Positions 48,552 through 57,284 of a stretch of DNA of 64,000 nucleotides are shown piece by piece; the first letter of the stretch is position 1, and every line of letters starts with the position of its first letter. The stretch comes from Fontimonas thermophila (GTDB taxonomy: Bacteria > Pseudomonadota > Gammaproteobacteria > Nevskiales > Nevskiaceae): the NCBI RefSeq assembly GCF_900113085.1, contig NZ_FOOC01000002.1, positions 284,317-348,316 on the forward strand, written 5' to 3'. The translations under genes and the position numbers were made by a program. The notes under the pieces are model-generated. The model did no database searches. It had not been told where the DNA came from and saw only the letters and a list, made by a program, of their open reading frames with translations.

Positions 48552-49940
48552 TTACTGTGACGTAGCAGCTGCCGGCTTCGAGGATCGGCGCGTGATTCGT
48601 TGCGGCGGAAAAATGCAGCTGAAAGTGCTGCCGACGCCGACCTCGCTCTCGATGTCCAAGCGACCGTCAAATGCTTCCAGTGCATGCTTGACGATCGACA
48701 ACCCAAGACCTGTGCCACCGCTTGCGCGCGAGCGGCCGACATCGACACGATAAAAACGTTCGGTCAACCGGGGGATGTCCTGCTGGGCGATGCCAATCCC
48801 AGTATCGGCGACACAGAGACGCCCTCCCTGCCCCGGCACCTCGGTCCAACTCACCCGGATCGCACCGCCCGCTGGCGTATAGCGCACGGCGTTGGTGATC
48901 AGGTTGGTCAAGATGCTGTGCAGTTCGGTCTCGCCGCCGTAGAGCAGCAGGCCGGTGTCAATGTCCGCCTCGAAACGGTGTTGACCGTCGGAAAGCCGGC
49001 GGCCATCCTCGACGGCGCGCTGAACCATGGCCGGCACATCGAGTAATTCCTCGCGCATCTGTGCGCGGCCCGATTCAAGCCGCGCGAGTTTGAGCATGTC
49101 GTTGACGAGCGCCTCCATACGCAACGCCTGGTTGCGCATCTCGGCAATCGGCACACGCCATGGCGCAAGCGGTCCCTGCTCCTGCGCGTCCATTTCCATC
49201 ATGTCGAGATAGCCGCGCAGCACGGTCAGTGGCGTGCGCAACTCGTGCGAAGCGTTGGCGACGAAATCGCGGCGCGCGGCGTCGAGCATCTGCCGCTCGG
49301 AGATATCCCGGACGATCAGCAACTTTTGATTCTGTCCGTAGGGGATGATGCGCAGCGACAGCGTCTTGGCCGCATTGACCGGAGAGGGCACTTCGACTTC
49401 CCGTTCGAACTCACCCCGTTCGAAGTAGGCGGTGAACTCCGGATGACGGATCAGGTTGGGGACACGAATGCCCACGTCCTGCGGCATGCGTAGCCCCAGC
49501 AGCCGGCGCGCGGCATTGTTGAACCATGAGATCTCACCCCGCTCTCCCAGCACTACGGCTCCATCCGGCAAGGCGGCGGTCGAGGCCTGAAATTCGGCGA
49601 CGATGGCGGCCAGCCGTTTTTTCTTCTTGCGATTTTTCCGCTGCAGTTCGAGAAGGCCATCGAACACTTCCCCCCACAGCCCCCGGCTCTCGGGCAATTC
49701 GTAGTGTTTGGGACGGCGCAGCCAGATGCGGAGGCGGATCAGGTTGCGGATCTGCGCCCCTGCGTATAGCGCCAACGCAAGGCTACAGCCCATCGCCGGC
49801 ACGCCAAACAGCCAGCCCGCACCTGCGCCGAGCAGGGCAACAAGCGCCAGCCGGCCGAGCGCTACGCGCCAGAGCGCGCGCGCCGGGGGATCTGTGGGGG
49901 TAGCCGGGATGACCGGCGGCGATGGCGGCCGGTCGCTCAT
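48552..49940 (-). CDS. phoR: Phosphate regulon sensor histidine kinase PhoR
   Basis: The 462-residue kinase has two N-terminal membrane helices (about 27-62), a positively charged linker, and a PAS domain (about 125-215). The HisKA H-box is [13 protein letters not shown] and the HATPase domain has [18 protein letters not shown] and [10 protein letters not shown]. It phosphorylates PhoB when the Pst-PhoU complex signals low phosphate. It begins three bases after the phoB stop codon. Confidence 0.96.
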   Translation of the reverse strand: MSDRPPSPPVIPATPTDPPARALWRVALGRLALVALLGAGAGWLFGVPAMGCSLALALYAGAQIRNLIRLRIWLRRPKHYELPESRGLWGEVFDGLLELQRKNRKKKKRLAAIVAEFQASTAALPDGAVVLGERGEISWFNNAARRLLGLRMPQDVGIRVPNLIRHPEFTAYFERGEFEREVEVPSPVNAAKTLSLRIIPYGQNQKLLIVRDISERQMLDAARRDFVANASHELRTPLTVLRGYLDMMEMDAQEQGPLAPWRVPIAEMRNQALRMEALVNDMLKLARLESGRAQMREELLDVPAMVQRAVEDGRRLSDGQHRFEADIDTGLLLYGGETELHSILTNLITNAVRYTPAGGAIRVSWTEVPGQGGRLCVADTGIGIAQQDIPRLTERFYRVDVGRSRASGGTGLGLSIVKHALEAFDGRLDIESEVGVGSTFSCIFPPQRITRRSSKPAAATSQ

Positions 49941-49943
49941 CGA

Positions 49944-50642
49944 TCAGATCTTGTCGGAGAAACGATAACCCGAACCGCGTACGGTCTGGATCATTGCATC
50001 ATACCCGAAAGGTTCCAGCGCCTTACGCAGGCGGCGGATGTGCACATCCACTGTACGCTCTTCGACATAGACGTTCTGCCCCCAGACGCGGTCCAAAACC
50101 TGCTCGCGCGTATAAACCCGGTCAGGATGGCTCATGAAGAAATGGAGCAGACGATACTCGGTGGGACCAAGACGCACCGGTTGTCCGCGCGCCGTGACCC
50201 GCTGGCTGGCGACATCGACCTCCAGCCCGTTGATGCACAGCCGCTCGTCCTCGCCGCCAGGCGTGGTCCGGCGCAAGACTGCCTGGATCCGCGCGAGCAG
50301 TTCGGGATAGGAAAACGGTTTGGAGACGTAATCGTCGCAGCCGATGTTCAGGCCGCGCACCTTGTCCTCTTCCTCGGCCCGCGCCGTAACCATGATGATC
50401 GGGATGTCGCGTGTCGTCACCTGGTTCTTCAGCTCGCGCGTGAACTCAACGCCGGAGAGCCCTGGCAGCATCCAGTCCATCAGAATCAAGTCCGGTCGGG
50501 CATCCGCGATCTGCAGACGCGCCTCCTGCGCCGAGCCCGCCTCGGCCACGCGTAAATCGGCCCGCCCCAAGGCAAGACGCAGCATCTCCCGCACCGGCGT
50601 CTCGTCCTCGACGATCAAAATCAGCTTGCCTTGCATCGTCAT
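49944..50642 (-). CDS. phoB: Phosphate regulon response regulator PhoB
   Basis: The 232-residue protein has a receiver domain with the acidic pair near the N-terminus, the phospho-acceptor Asp in LILMDWMLPGLSG, and Lys in VSKPFSYPEL. An OmpR-type winged helix with RLGPTEYRLLHFFM and DVHIRRLRKAL completes it. It activates promoters with Pho boxes such as the two found here. ATG at 50642 starts MTMQGK; a second ATG two codons later is possible. Confidence 0.97.
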   Translation of the reverse strand: MTMQGKLILIVEDETPVREMLRLALGRADLRVAEAGSAQEARLQIADARPDLILMDWMLPGLSGVEFTRELKNQVTTRDIPIIMVTARAEEEDKVRGLNIGCDDYVSKPFSYPELLARIQAVLRRTTPGGEDERLCINGLEVDVASQRVTARGQPVRLGPTEYRLLHFFMSHPDRVYTREQVLDRVWGQNVYVEERTVDVHIRRLRKALEPFGYDAMIQTVRGSGYRFSDKI

Positions 50643-50665
50643 TCAGATCATTAGAAATCAGGTGC

Positions 50666-50699
50666 AGCATATGAACAAGAGATGAAATTTCGATGACAG
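50666..50699 (-). promoter_or_regulatory. Pho box and -10 upstream of phoB
   Basis: CTGTCAT (50699-50693) and ATTTCAT (50688-50682) on the minus strand are separated by CGAA. Ten bases later follows TATGCT (50671-50666). The layout is the same as at pstS, so phoB is probably autoregulated. Confidence 0.72.
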
Positions 50700-50752
50700 C
50701 GCGGCGCCCGCATCGATTATCGACGTCTATGGGGCATATGAACAAAAATGTT

Positions 50753-50781
50753 TTGACCTATCGAACGAGGCTGCGTAGCAT
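50753..50781 (+). promoter_or_regulatory. Candidate promoter of the peroxiredoxin gene
   Basis: TTGACC (50753-50758) and TAGCAT (50776-50781) with 17-base spacing, about 95 bases before the peroxiredoxin start. No OxyR-type site was recognised by eye. Confidence 0.5.
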
Positions 50782-50878
50782 GGCGCCCCTCCCGCAGTCA
50801 CCGCACCTCCATGGCTGCGGCGAGGGTTTATCCGAATACCCCTGGAATGACTCAACACCCAAGAAGGACATTGGAAAC

Positions 50879-51475
50879 ATGAGCACGCTTGTTAATCGTC
50901 CCGCCCCCGACTTCAAGGCCACCGCCGTCATGGCAGACGGCAGCTTCAAGGAAATCAAGCTCTCCGACTATAAGGGCAAGTACGTCCTGCTGTTTTTCTA
51001 TCCGCTGGACTTCACTTTCGTTTGCCCGTCGGAAATCATCGCGCACGATCATCGCATCAAGGAATTCGAATCGCGCAACGTGCAGGTGATCGGCGTGTCG
51101 ATCGACAGCCACTTCTCGCACTTTGCCTGGCGCAATACGCCTGTTGAGAAGGGCGGCATCGGTCCGGTCAAGTTCCCGCTGGTCTCCGACATCCATCACG
51201 AGATCACCCGGGCCTATGGCGTCGAACATCAGGATGGCGTCGCCTTCCGTGCCACGTTCCTGATCGACAAGGCCGGAATCGTGCAGCACGCAACGATCAA
51301 CAACCTGCCGCTCGGCCGCAACGTCGATGAAGCATTGCGCCTGATCGACGCATTGCAATTCACTGAACAGCACGGCGAAGTCTGCCCTGCAGGCTGGAAG
51401 AAGGGGGACGCCGGAATGAAGGCAACGCCGGAAGGTGTGGCCGAGTACCTCGCGAAGAACGCTGCCAAACTCTGA
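50879..51475 (+). CDS. 2-Cys peroxiredoxin (AhpC/Prx1 type)
   Basis: The 198-residue protein reduces hydrogen peroxide and organic peroxides. The peroxidatic Cys49 lies in FTFVCPSEI and the resolving Cys169 in GEVCPAGW, the typical 2-Cys pattern. The frame is open upstream, but the ATG at 50879 follows AAGGA and gives the family N-terminus MSTLVNRPAPDFKA. A thioredoxin reductase gene follows 111 bases later, a plausible electron supply through thioredoxin. It is divergent from phoB. Confidence 0.93.
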   Translation: MSTLVNRPAPDFKATAVMADGSFKEIKLSDYKGKYVLLFFYPLDFTFVCPSEIIAHDHRIKEFESRNVQVIGVSIDSHFSHFAWRNTPVEKGGIGPVKFPLVSDIHHEITRAYGVEHQDGVAFRATFLIDKAGIVQHATINNLPLGRNVDEALRLIDALQFTEQHGEVCPAGWKKGDAGMKATPEGVAEYLAKNAAKL

Positions 51476-52537
<1,062 letters not shown>

Positions 52538-52564
52538 GCTCTGCCCCGCGGAGCCGGCGGGATA

Positions 52565-53026
52565 TCAGCTGGATGCCGTGGAATCGCGGGTTTCTGTCTT
52601 GTTTCTGCGCGCATGCCCCAGAGTCAGGTCGTGCGCGAGCATACCTGCTGCCAGCGCGGCGAACACCGCCACTGCGCCGGTGCTGAACGTCGATAGCGAC
52701 GTCACCACCGGCCCAGGGCAGTACCCGCTCAGGCCCCAGCCGATCCCGAAAATCATCGAGCCTGCGATCAGCCGTGCATCGAGGTCGGTTGCGGTCGGCA
52801 ACTGAAACTTCGGCGCATACAGCGGCTGTGGCCTGCGCAGCACCACGCGGAATCCCACCGTCGCCACCAGCAATGCCCCCCCCATCACGAACGCGAGTGA
52901 CGGATCCCACGTTCCCGAAAAGTCCAAGAAATTCTTGACTTTGTTGGGGTTGGTCATACCCGAGAGCGCAAGGCCGATACCGAACAAAATACCGGACGAC
53001 AGCGCCAGTGCATCACGTCCCTTCAT
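52565..53026 (-). CDS. YeeE/YedE family membrane protein, half transporter (PmpB-like)
   Basis: The roughly 153-residue protein has four membrane segments and the half-transporter signature GLALSGMTNPNKVKNFLDF with GYCPGP in the second half. YeeE/YedE proteins transport thiosulfate or other sulfur species, and split halves occur as PmpA/PmpB pairs. The start is uncertain: ATG at 53026 has GAGGGG 7 bases upstream, while ATG at 53032 is too close to it. It follows its partner after 13 bases. Confidence 0.82.
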   Translation of the reverse strand: MKGRDALALSSGILFGIGLALSGMTNPNKVKNFLDFSGTWDPSLAFVMGGALLVATVGFRVVLRRPQPLYAPKFQLPTATDLDARLIAGSMIFGIGWGLSGYCPGPVVTSLSTFSTGAVAVFAALAAGMLAHDLTLGHARRNKTETRDSTASS

Positions 53027-53039
53027 CGGCATGCCCCTC

Positions 53040-53471
53040 TTAGACCAGATGACGGACAACGAAAACCGTTGCGGCGCCCGACAGCATGAAGCTCAAGGTC
53101 GCGACGATTGATCGGGCAGAAAAACGCGAGATACCACAGATGCCGTGCCCTGACGTGCATCCATTGGCCATGCGGGTGCCGAAACCGACCAGTCCAGCAC
53201 CGATCATTGCCGGCACCAATTGCTCGGTACCCTTCAGCAGCGGCCCGACCGGACCAGCGACGAGTGAATACAACACCCCGCCCGCCACCAGCCCTACTAG
53301 GAAATACAGCCGCCAACCACGATCGCCGTCCGACAAAGGTCCGAGCGCGCCGCCCAAGATCCCGCTGATGCCTGCGATACGGCCGATGCCGAGCATCAGC
53401 AGCACCACGGACAGCCCGATGATCAACCCGCCTGCCGCCGACGACAGCGGCGTAAAATCCACTATAGTCAT
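53040..53471 (-). CDS. YeeE/YedE family membrane protein, half transporter (PmpA-like)
   Basis: The 143-residue protein has about four membrane segments and the conserved cysteine motif ANGCTSGHGICG that lines the substrate path in YeeE-type thiosulfate transporters. With the gene downstream it forms a split YeeE/YedE pair. It is divergent from the CsoR-like regulator across 180 bases. No SoxYZ or rhodanese is directly linked on this side, but sox genes lie within 10 kb. Confidence 0.85.
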   Translation of the reverse strand: MTIVDFTPLSSAAGGLIIGLSVVLLMLGIGRIAGISGILGGALGPLSDGDRGWRLYFLVGLVAGGVLYSLVAGPVGPLLKGTEQLVPAMIGAGLVGFGTRMANGCTSGHGICGISRFSARSIVATLSFMLSGAATVFVVRHLV

Positions 53472-53651
53472 ACGCTTATTCCATCCAATAGGAAGTCATT
53501 GACTGTTTTCTCCTGCCGCCAGGATACTGCAGCAAGTGGCGCAAAACCGATGCGCAACCAGAGGAGCGCCAGCGCTGCGCGCCATGATTCCCATGATACT
53601 CCTTGCCGTATCGTCGCTGTCTATCGTATTCCATTTATCCCGAGCATCCCG

Positions 53652-53936
53652 ATGAAAGCCGCCGCACTGAATCCCGCCGCGAACCCACGGCAAGCCCTGA
53701 TTGCACGCCTACGGCGCATCGAAGGGCAGCTACGAGGCATCCAGAACATGATCGAGCGCGAGGAGAGTTGTGAGCAGGTGCTGCAGCAGATGGCCGCTGC
53801 GCGCAAAGCCCTGGAGCGGGCATTCTTTGCCACGGTCGCTTGCGCGTATGAAGCCGAGGCCTGCTCCGAACACGCAAACGAAAAAATCATCCGCAAACTC
53901 CACTCGGTTTCAGACCTATTGGTCAAGTACGGCTGA
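53652..53936 (+). CDS. CsoR/RcnR/FrmR-family transcriptional repressor, possibly sulfur-sensing
   Basis: The 94-residue all-helical protein has the family core RLRRIEGQLRGIQNMIEREE, Cys40, and the region ARKALERAFFATVACAYEAEAC. Family members sense copper, nickel, formaldehyde or persulfides through Cys40-equivalent and ligands 25 and 29 residues later. Here those positions are Ala65 and Glu69, while cysteines sit at 64 and 71. This does not match CsoR, RcnR or CstR exactly. The ATG at 53652 follows no strong Shine-Dalgarno. It lies between two sets of YeeE/YedE genes, and a matching operator precedes the second. Confidence 0.85.
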   Translation: MKAAALNPAANPRQALIARLRRIEGQLRGIQNMIEREESCEQVLQQMAAARKALERAFFATVACAYEAEACSEHANEKIIRKLHSVSDLLVKYG

Positions 53937-54005
53937 AGCAACCCGTCCGTCGCACGGCCGCTCCAGACCTCAGCCGCGCCGCCGATGGCGCGCATTTCCG
54001 TTTGA

Positions 54006-54053
54006 TTGACGGGCGTTCCACACTGGTGTAAAACACCCGTACCCGCATGGGTA
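54006..54053 (+). promoter_or_regulatory. Promoter with CsoR-type operator before the second YeeE/YedE operon
   Basis: TTGACG (54006-54011) and TAAAAC (54029-54034) are 17 bases apart. TACCC (54040-54044), GCAT, GGGTA (54049-54053) form a perfect inverted repeat just after the -10, where RNA would start. TACCC-N4-GGGTA resembles known operators of CsoR-family repressors, and such a gene ends 70 bases upstream of the promoter. Confidence 0.6.
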
Positions 54054-54112
54054 TCTCCAGCGGAGGAGATCAAATAAACACCCAGCGCCGCGACAGACGG
54101 CAGGAGCGCCCC

Positions 54113-54628
54113 ATGAGTGGCACGAGCAAACCGTTGTGGAATCCCTATGCCGCCGGTGTTCTTCTCGGCCTTGGGTTACTGCTCACCTTCATTCTGACTG
54201 GACATGGGCTCGGCGCCAGCGGTTTTTCGACGGCGCTGACAGCGGCCACCAGTCATATCCTCGCGCCTGCGGCCACCGAGGCCAACGCATATTTCGGCCC
54301 GATGGTGGAGAACGGTAGCCTCCTCGACCTGTGGATCACCTGGCAGGTATTCGGTGTCGCGATCGGTGCGCTGATCGGCGCAATGAGTGCCGGCCGCTTC
54401 CGCTGGAGCATAGACGGCCCAACGCGTTTATCCATCGCGCGACGCCTGGTTCTGGCCGGCGTCGGCGGCGCGATCGCGGGTTTTGGTGCGCGTCTTTCGC
54501 TAGGTTGTACCAGTGGCTTGGGGTTGTCCGGCGCGGCGACCCTCGCATCGGCCGGTTTCTTGTTCCTGATTGGATTCTTTGTCACGGGCGCTACCCTGGG
54601 ATTACTCATGAGGAGGTATTGGCAATGA
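54113..54628 (+). CDS. YeeE/YedE family membrane protein, first half of second pair
   Basis: The 171-residue protein has four to five membrane helices and the substrate-path motif LGCTSGLGLSG, with Cys retained. AGGAG lies 6 bases before the ATG at 54113, which is therefore preferred to an upstream in-frame ATG inside the operator. The stop overlaps the next start (ATGA). Likely role: uptake of thiosulfate or related sulfur, by family. Confidence 0.83.
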   Translation: MSGTSKPLWNPYAAGVLLGLGLLLTFILTGHGLGASGFSTALTAATSHILAPAATEANAYFGPMVENGSLLDLWITWQVFGVAIGALIGAMSAGRFRWSIDGPTRLSIARRLVLAGVGGAIAGFGARLSLGCTSGLGLSGAATLASAGFLFLIGFFVTGATLGLLMRRYWQ

Positions 54629-55245
54629 CGCTCCCCCTCGATTTGACCGGTCCGGTCTCGGGTTTGGTTTGCGGCGGTATCTTCGGGTTTGCGCTGGAGC
54701 GAGCCGGTTTCGCCAGTGGGTGCAAACTCACCGCCCAGCTCCGCTTCACGGACTGGGCTGTCTTCAAGGTGATGTTCACCGCGATTTTGGTGGCGGCGAC
54801 CGGCATCTGGCTGTTGCAGGTGTTGGGCTTGCTGTCCAAGGAAGATATTTTCATCCCAACCACTTATTTCTGGGCCACTTTGCTCGGCGGTGTCGGCGTC
54901 GGAGCCGGCATGGCGATCGGCGGTTATTGCCCGGGAACCTCAGTGGTGAGTTTCATGTCGGGTCGCCTCGACGGTTTGGTGTTCTTCCTTGGGATTCTTG
55001 TCGGGACGGCCGCTTTTGCCGGTGTTTACACCTGGATCGAGCCGTTGATGCACGCCCTGCCCGGCCCCGAGGCTCAGACTGTTTCCGAATTGCTGGGTGT
55101 GCCGGACTGGATTGTGCTGGTCGCACTGGGGGTCGTGTTCGGCGCGGTCGCCTGGTTCACGCGCACACCAGTTCCAACCGGCACCACACCTTCGAATGCT
55201 TCTCCCACGCTCGCACACGGTACCACTGCACGGAGCTTCCAGTGA
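54625..55245 (+). CDS. YeeE/YedE family membrane protein, second half of second pair
   Basis: The 206-residue protein has five to six membrane helices. Motifs are FGFALERAGFASGCKLTAQL near the N-terminus and IGGYCPGTSVVSFMSGR, typical of the second YeeE/YedE half. A strong AGGAGG lies 8 bases before the ATG and translation is coupled to the preceding gene. It is longer than its counterpart at 52.6 kb by a C-terminal hydrophobic segment and a polar tail. Confidence 0.83.
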   Translation: MTLPLDLTGPVSGLVCGGIFGFALERAGFASGCKLTAQLRFTDWAVFKVMFTAILVAATGIWLLQVLGLLSKEDIFIPTTYFWATLLGGVGVGAGMAIGGYCPGTSVVSFMSGRLDGLVFFLGILVGTAAFAGVYTWIEPLMHALPGPEAQTVSELLGVPDWIVLVALGVVFGAVAWFTRTPVPTGTTPSNASPTLAHGTTARSFQ

Positions 55246-55541
55246 ACAAACCGTCCAGCCGGTCTCCTGCCCACACTGCATCCCGCCTGTCTGTCTCACT
55301 TGCCGGTCTGCTCCTGGCACTGGGAACGGTCACGGCCCTATCCGTAGCTCAAGCAGAGGATGGCGCGCAGACAAAAAACGCTAACAAGACGCCGGAATCC
55401 ACCCAGACACCCAACACGGCCACCGGCACAGAGGAAGCTAAAACCCCATCGACTGATGAAGCGCGCGGCAAGGAACGCCCCTCCAGTCCGTGTGCACCCA
55501 AGAAGCAAAAACGCAAGAGTCCCTGCGCCATCGGCGGTTGA
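55242..55541 (+). CDS. Small exported protein with Lys/Cys C-terminus, unknown function
   Basis: Not recognised. A GTG start overlaps the preceding stop (GTGA) with GGAG upstream. The 99-residue product has a signal peptide (about residues 17-38, hydrophobic, ending in AQA), then a low-complexity Thr/Pro/Glu/Ala-rich stretch, and the C-terminal cluster CAPKKQKRKSPCAIGG with the only two cysteines of the mature protein. Coupling to YeeE/YedE genes suggests a periplasmic sulfur-carrier or redox role, but that is only inference. Confidence 0.6.
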   Translation: MNKPSSRSPAHTASRLSVSLAGLLLALGTVTALSVAQAEDGAQTKNANKTPESTQTPNTATGTEEAKTPSTDEARGKERPSSPCAPKKQKRKSPCAIGG

Positions 55542-55551
55542 ATTGGTGTAA

Positions 55552-56196
55552 ATGGGTACCGCGCTTGCCCAGTGGCAATGCAGGCGTGCTCTGGCCGAGG
55601 CTGCACAGGCAGCCGAGCGTTTACTGGAGATCAGCACACGTCTCGCGCACAAAGGCATCACCGTACCCGGCTTGCTGGTAGGGGGCGCAACACCTGCGCC
55701 TTGGATTCACTTTCCTGACTGCGATGCAGTCGATACAGTGCGGCGTTATCGCTACTACTACCACGTGCATCCACGCCGTCCGCAAGGTGAGCACGGTCAT
55801 TTCCACTTGTTCCGCCACACTGGGCGCCGGGAGCGTCCAGCAACGCACTTGATCGGCATCGCCGTCGATCCGTATGGCTTGCCATTGCGTGTGTTCACGA
55901 CCAATCGCTGGGTAACCGACGAATATCTACTGCCTGCAGCAAAAGTCTTGCGTTATCTGCGCAGGTTTCGAATGGACCGTCCGCGCCGGCTACAACTGGT
56001 GCACGACTGGTTGCGCGCATTGATTACCGTGTTCGGCCCGACGATCGTCGAAGTGCTCCGGGCCCGAGACGCACGGATTGGTGCAGCTCGCCCCACCCTG
56101 CTCGAAGATCGCCGTATTGAGATACTCAGTGCTTCGCGTATCTCGCTGACCCGCCAGATCGCCATGATCGAACGATTGATCAAGAGGCGGATATAA
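55552..56196 (+). CDS. Conserved protein of unknown function, His-rich motif (possibly DUF6969)
   Basis: The 214-residue product has no signal peptide. The most striking segment is YYYHVHPRRPQGEHGHFHLF (about 64-83), followed by HLIGIAVDPYGLPLRVFTTN and RWVTDEYLLPA. I recall this pattern as a conserved domain of unknown function (DUF6969), from memory and not checked. The cluster of six His within 20 residues could bind a metal. It lies 10 bases after the small exported protein and 26 before an exported rhodanese, so it is probably in the same operon. Confidence 0.6.
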   Translation: MGTALAQWQCRRALAEAAQAAERLLEISTRLAHKGITVPGLLVGGATPAPWIHFPDCDAVDTVRRYRYYYHVHPRRPQGEHGHFHLFRHTGRRERPATHLIGIAVDPYGLPLRVFTTNRWVTDEYLLPAAKVLRYLRRFRMDRPRRLQLVHDWLRALITVFGPTIVEVLRARDARIGAARPTLLEDRRIEILSASRISLTRQIAMIERLIKRRI

Positions 56197-56222
56197 ACCA
56201 TCCATCCCTGGAGAATATCCAC

Positions 56223-57224
56223 ATGAAGAAAATGGCTCAAATTGCACTGAAACTGGGTGGTGCTCTACTGGCAGGCCTGTTTGCTCTCCCAGGATTTGGT
56301 GAAACCATGCTGCCGGGTCCACTTGTCGATGCGGCTTGGCTTAAGCAGCATTTGAATGAAGTCACTGTCCTCGACGTGCGTGACGATCTCAAAACTTTCA
56401 CGACCGAACCAGAATTCGAAACAGATCCAAAGACCGGTCAGAAAAAGCTGATCAGCGTCGGCGGTCGTATTGAGGGCACCCTGCCAGTCGATTTCAACAA
56501 GATCCGCACAGACCGAGAGATCGGCGGCGTCAAGATCAGCAAGATGCTGCCCAGTAAGGCCGAGTTTCAGGAAATCATGCAAGCCGCCGGCCTCATCAAG
56601 GGCAAGCCGATCGTCATCGCCTCCACTGGTGACGATGCCGGTCAGATCGAGGAGGCGACACGCTTGTACTGGTCATTGAAAGTCTACGGCGAAGACCAAA
56701 TCGCCATTCTCGATGGCGGAGTCGCCGCGTGGCTCGCATCGGGCTACCCGGTGACGACGGTTACCGCAGCTGTGCCGCGAGGCGACTGGGAAGCCACTGA
56801 TATCCGTACCGATCTCATCGCGGAGATGGCGGATGTGGAAACAGCGCATCAGAAAAAAATCCAACTGATCGACGCACGCCCACTCCCTCAGTATCTGGGC
56901 CTGAGCTTCAAGAAACCGACCGTTCTCGCCGGCGGGCATATTGCGGGCGCGAAGAACTATCCGACTGACGTGCGTTTCAAACCCGCAGGACTGGCATATA
57001 TGTTTCTCAGCCCCGATGAGTACCGCGCTGTCATGCAAGCGCAGGGCATCGATCCCAATGCGGCCAGTATCGCGTACTGCAACACTGGTCATATGGCATC
57101 CGGACTTTGGTTCATCCAAAGCGAGATACTCGGCAATCGCAAGGTTCGGCTCTACGATGGCTCGATGCACGAATGGACGACACGGGGTAAACCCGTGGTC
57201 GGTATCACTACCCCACGGATCTGA
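56223..57224 (+). CDS. Exported tandem rhodanese (sulfurtransferase), one active domain
   Basis: The 333-residue precursor has a signal peptide (about 1-26, ending in GFGE) and two rhodanese domains. The first (about 30-165) has LDVRDD but its active-site loop reads IASTGDDAG without Cys. The second (about 200-330) has LIDARPLPQYLG and Cys286 in the loop AYCNTGHMAS, so it carries the persulfide. Rhodaneses move sulfane sulfur from thiosulfate or polysulfide to acceptors such as cyanide or thiols. GGAG lies 9 bases before the ATG. It ends the plus-strand sulfur operon; a small hairpin (about 57233-57255) follows. Confidence 0.87.
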   Translation: MKKMAQIALKLGGALLAGLFALPGFGETMLPGPLVDAAWLKQHLNEVTVLDVRDDLKTFTTEPEFETDPKTGQKKLISVGGRIEGTLPVDFNKIRTDREIGGVKISKMLPSKAEFQEIMQAAGLIKGKPIVIASTGDDAGQIEEATRLYWSLKVYGEDQIAILDGGVAAWLASGYPVTTVTAAVPRGDWEATDIRTDLIAEMADVETAHQKKIQLIDARPLPQYLGLSFKKPTVLAGGHIAGAKNYPTDVRFKPAGLAYMFLSPDEYRAVMQAQGIDPNAASIAYCNTGHMASGLWFIQSEILGNRKVRLYDGSMHEWTTRGKPVVGITTPRI

Positions 57225-57284
57225 CGAACCGATACGGAGAACAACAGCCTCCGTGCCCTGAGGTGTGAATTCATCCAGAGCTCT

